This document shows, in pieces, positions 61,410 to 64,000 of a DNA stretch of 64,000 nucleotides. The first letter of the stretch is position 1. Every line of letters begins with the position of its first letter. The notes below the pieces were generated by a model, which saw only the letters and a list, made by a program, of their open reading frames with translations, was not told the DNA's origin and made no database searches. A program made the position numbers and the translations under genes. Source of the DNA: Vibrio plantisponsor (GTDB lineage Bacteria > Pseudomonadota > Gammaproteobacteria > Enterobacterales > Vibrionaceae); the NCBI RefSeq assembly GCF_013041605.1, contig NZ_JABEQC010000004.1, forward strand, positions 242,016-306,015, given 5' to 3'.

Positions 61410-64000
61410 CTATTGGGAATAATTTTTGTTATTCAAAGCTTCTATCGCTAACGAATCTGTAATCGAGTTATGATCTTGCCCTTCACTCAATACAAAGTTA
61501 ACGCTTCTACCCACTAACTCCTTCTTACCAGGTGTCACAACTTGTTGAGTAATAGGAGAATAACCATCACGTACTACCGTTAAATCAACAACGCTGTATG
61601 CTTGCCCCGGAGTTGAAATAGCTACTTCCATTAATCCACTACTATTGTCTAGAACCACAACACTAGGGCGATCAACCTTAACTCTGTAGTTAGAATAATT
61701 TGGGTGGTACAACCCAACATCTAACTCTCCAGGTTCAAAGAACACTGCACCGACAATATCTTTTTCAACGTCTGCAACCGCCTGTATACTGCTTGAGTTT
61801 TGCAAGATTAGAACAGGCAAATTTCGTCGATATTCGTGAACTTCATGTACGGTACTGTTGGGTAAAATAACATACTGATAATAGCTATTTGTTGGTTTAA
61901 CACCGTGATACGTAAATAACGTAAACACCCCTTTCTCTATGATATTTTGTGAAGCAAGAGGTTGAATGTCTGACCACCTTCCACTTTGTTGATTCATCAA
62001 TACCATTCTAGGCAACTGGTCTAAGAAAACGTATCCTACGCCGTCATGATGAATCCAGTTCGATAGATTTATATTATGATATGGTTCCCCTGAATGATTG
62101 AGGTAAGCATAGCCATATTGATTTCCTAAAGTAACTTCACCATCCAGTAAGGTTTGGTTCAGTGTTGTGGTGACGGGTACATCGTCATGAGTAGAGCTAA
62201 TACCAGCGCCTAGCGCAACAACTTGTTTACCAAAACTAAACCACGATTTCTTCGCTTTCGTTGTCCCTCCAACATATTTACCACCTACAATCACCTGACC
62301 ATTAGGCTGGTAAAATTCTTCCATAGCAACGAACTCTCTTGGTATTACTACCTCCATAACCATTGTACTTATACCAAAGCGTCCATTACCTGTTCCTCCA
62401 ACAAAAGAAGAATTCTGTAAGGCATCAGATAAAGAATAACCTGTCGGCACATATTTAGGAGCAGTTACACCTGGAACTTTAGTCCAATCGAACAACGGTA
62501 AAATGTCTCGGTATTCATCTCCAGATAACGTAAGAAAAGCACTTCCTAATCTAGCCCAAAACCCTGGTTGATATTGTTCTTCGTGACTTAGAATTGAAAC
62601 CGTTCGGTCTGACTTCATTCCCACTCTAAATAAGTAGCCATCCGTTGCTGTTTCTGTATAGTCATCTTCCCAGAAATGTAGGAAACGACTCTCTCCTGAT
62701 GGCCTATCATAATAAAGATGAGATCGGTAGTCCTGTACTTCCTTTAAACGTGTTGGATTAAGATCAACGACTTTATTCAAAGTAGCTAAAGTCGGAATGG
62801 TAGATTTAGAAATAGGTTCGTCATTATATGAAAAGCTCTCGTTTAACTGATTTACACGATCGAACCAGCGGATACCATTTAGTAACATGCTAGTTAAGTT
62901 ATTAATGGCAATATCACTAAACTTCCAGGTTAAGTCTTTTACGCTGTATGCCCAACTCAAAGCTACGTTGAAATACTCTATAGTGGACTTTCCACTATCA
63001 AACTGTTTATTAAGTACAGTTGACCAATCCGCTTCCGTTCCTTCCACAACTAGCGCTTCAATAGCTCGTTCAATAGCTTTAAGTCCATTCCCAACTAAAA
63101 GAGCATCATTGAGCAAAAGACCGCGATAGATAATGTTCATAGCGTGGTCGAGAACTGGTAAGCCTACTTCCGACGTATTAACTGAAGTTGGAAGCAGCTG
63201 AATCACTTCCAACCTTAAGTCTTCACGTAAACCATCACCTAATAAGAAGGCAACTTGCGCCAATGCGTGGAACTCTCCGTATTCGCTCCACCACCCAGCC
63301 ATAATCGGTTTCGTGATTAACCAGAAGTTTAAGGCCTTGTTTGCAAGTAGTTCATACTCTTGATTGTTAGTTTTACGAAATGCAGCAGCAATAGTCTGCA
63401 ACCTTTCTAAGTGATGTTCTGCCGACAATCGATAGCTCGTTGTCCCATCATATTCTATATCCAACCATCTACCATCTGCTTGCAAACCATAAATCAGCTC
63501 TGATGCTAAAACGTCTAAGCTCTTAGACTGATCGAAGGCACTATCTTCTTCTGCTGTAACAAGCTCATCCGAGATTATAGTCAACAATGTGCCTATATCT
63601 GCAACAATCGGAGTTTGAACTGGTTGCGCTTCAGCATTATTGAAAGGAAGATTCTGTGTCGTTGCTTCAATGACCGTTCCCGATTTTTCTGGTTCTAAAG
63701 CTAGCGCAGTCTCGTTTGGCTGGCTATTCCCTGTAATTTCTGTTTCAGGCACACCGTCAGATGGAGTACCTTCACCCGCTCCTTGATCGGGACTTAAAAG
63801 TTGCTCTGGCGCCTGAGGATTACTCTCCGGAACCTGAGCCGTGCCTTGAGTATCGGTTCCCGTCGTGACTGCATCTAGTGCTGGCGCAGTCTCGTTTGGC
63901 TGGCTATTCCCTGTAATTCCTGTTTCAGGCACACCGTCAGATGGAGTACCTTCACCCGCTCCTTGATCGGGACTTAAGACTTGCTCTGGCGCCAGAGGAT
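61410..64000 (-). CDS. Polysaccharide lyase family 8-like protein (5' end outside window)
   Basis: The frame is open to base 64000, so the start and any signal peptide are not visible; 862 codons are present. The N-terminal 110 residues are low-complexity, Pro/Thr/Glu-rich repeats. Then comes a PL8 layout: an alpha-toroid (SDELVTAEEDSAFDQ to about residue 420), the central beta-sandwich (YLFRVGMKSDRTVSILSHEE, FWARLGSAFLTLSGDEYRD, DWTKVPGVTAPKY) and a C-terminal beta domain. PL8 lyases cut hyaluronan, chondroitin or xanthan. The segment that should carry catalytic His and Tyr (DWSTVLNKQFDSGKSTIEYFN) has no His, and Tyr is displaced, so activity is in doubt. Confidence 0.78.
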   Translation of the reverse strand, partial: PLAPEQVLSPDQGAGEGTPSDGVPETGITGNSQPNETAPALDAVTTGTDTQGTAQVPESNPQAPEQLLSPDQGAGEGTPSDGVPETEITGNSQPNETALALEPEKSGTVIEATTQNLPFNNAEAQPVQTPIVADIGTLLTIISDELVTAEEDSAFDQSKSLDVLASELIYGLQADGRWLDIEYDGTTSYRLSAEHHLERLQTIAAAFRKTNNQEYELLANKALNFWLITKPIMAGWWSEYGEFHALAQVAFLLGDGLREDLRLEVIQLLPTSVNTSEVGLPVLDHAMNIIYRGLLLNDALLVGNGLKAIERAIEALVVEGTEADWSTVLNKQFDSGKSTIEYFNVALSWAYSVKDLTWKFSDIAINNLTSMLLNGIRWFDRVNQLNESFSYNDEPISKSTIPTLATLNKVVDLNPTRLKEVQDYRSHLYYDRPSGESRFLHFWEDDYTETATDGYLFRVGMKSDRTVSILSHEEQYQPGFWARLGSAFLTLSGDEYRDILPLFDWTKVPGVTAPKYVPTGYSLSDALQNSSFVGGTGNGRFGISTMVMEVVIPREFVAMEEFYQPNGQVIVGGKYVGGTTKAKKSWFSFGKQVVALGAGISSTHDDVPVTTTLNQTLLDGEVTLGNQYGYAYLNHSGEPYHNINLSNWIHHDGVGYVFLDQLPRMVLMNQQSGRWSDIQPLASQNIIEKGVFTLFTYHGVKPTNSYYQYVILPNSTVHEVHEYRRNLPVLILQNSSSIQAVADVEKDIVGAVFFEPGELDVGLYHPNYSNYRVKVDRPSVVVLDNSSGLMEVAISTPGQAYSVVDLTVVRDGYSPITQQVVTPGKKELVGRSVNFVLSEGQDHNSITDSLAIEALNNKNYSQ
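63700..64000 (-). repeat. 180-bp tandem repeat inside the PL8-like gene
   Basis: 63700-63815 and 63880-63995 are near-identical at a 180-base offset (60 codons). The encoded unit has APEQ-LLSPDQGAGEGTP and ITGNSQPNETA. The second copy runs to the window end, so the copy number is unknown. Confidence 0.9.

Overview
The window is a stretch of a Vibrio chromosome (gammaproteobacterium, about 45% GC, close to the V. cholerae / V. parahaemolyticus core). This rests on protein identity and gene order: purR, a c-di-GMP riboswitch with tfoY, glgCA, topA, aroA, aat-bpt-infA, clpA-clpS-cspD, a monomeric NADP isocitrate dehydrogenase, the his operon, an nhaC-type antiporter, hns, gsk, mnmA-hflD-purB, htpX and the bio genes. 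No insertion sequence, prophage, integron or CRISPR array was seen. Most of it is core genome; the accessory-looking parts are the nitrate-assimilation block and the gene at the right edge.

Layout. 1-3.3 kb: end of purR, tfoY under a cyclic-di-GMP-I riboswitch, a small membrane protein and a zinc-ribbon protein, an alpha/beta hydrolase. 3.4-11.1 kb: glycogen synthesis (glgC-glgA), topA, yciN, aroA. 11.2-16.9 kb: an N-degron proteolysis neighbourhood (aat, bpt, clpA, clpS) around infA and cspD. 17-21.4 kb: icd, rluE, TPP-riboswitch-controlled thiD, tRNA-Lys(CUU). 21.5-28.8 kb: complete hisGDCBHAFI operon with a histidine leader peptide and attenuator. 28.9-31.7 kb: NhaC-family transporter under a lysine riboswitch, then hns. 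31.8-36.6 kb: gsk, mnmA, hflD and purB, the last with a perfect PurR operator. 36.7-42.8 kb: an eight-gene, tightly overlapping lipid-modification operon (NTF2-like, SDR, FAD oxidoreductase, DUF1365, Cfa-type methyltransferase, DUF2878, chalcone-isomerase-like, DUF3833 lipoprotein) behind a 14-bp-arm palindromic operator. 42.9-49.5 kb: htpX, a 57-residue orphan gene, bioBFCD and divergent bioA with a BirA-like site. 49.5-61.4 kb: assimilatory nitrate/nitrite genes. 61.4-64 kb: a polysaccharide-lyase-8-like protein running off the window.

How the parts work together. The nitrate block makes a full uptake and reduction route: NrtA-NrtB-NrtD import nitrate, NasA reduces it to nitrite, NirBD reduces nitrite to ammonium, and CobA supplies the siroheme precursor for NirB. 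Both transcription units have large intrinsic terminators in their untranslated leaders. An ANTAR-domain antiterminator (NasT-like) lies between them, one leader carries an ANTAR-type hexaloop hairpin, and sigma-54-like promoters precede both. PurR at the left edge probably acts on purB 35 kb away.

Best candidates for something under-described are the palindrome-controlled Cfa/chalcone-isomerase-like operon, the combined sigma-54 plus ANTAR control of nitrate genes, and the PL8-like protein that appears to lack the usual catalytic His/Tyr and has near-identical 180-bp N-terminal repeats. All assignments come from reading the sequence; no database search was run.
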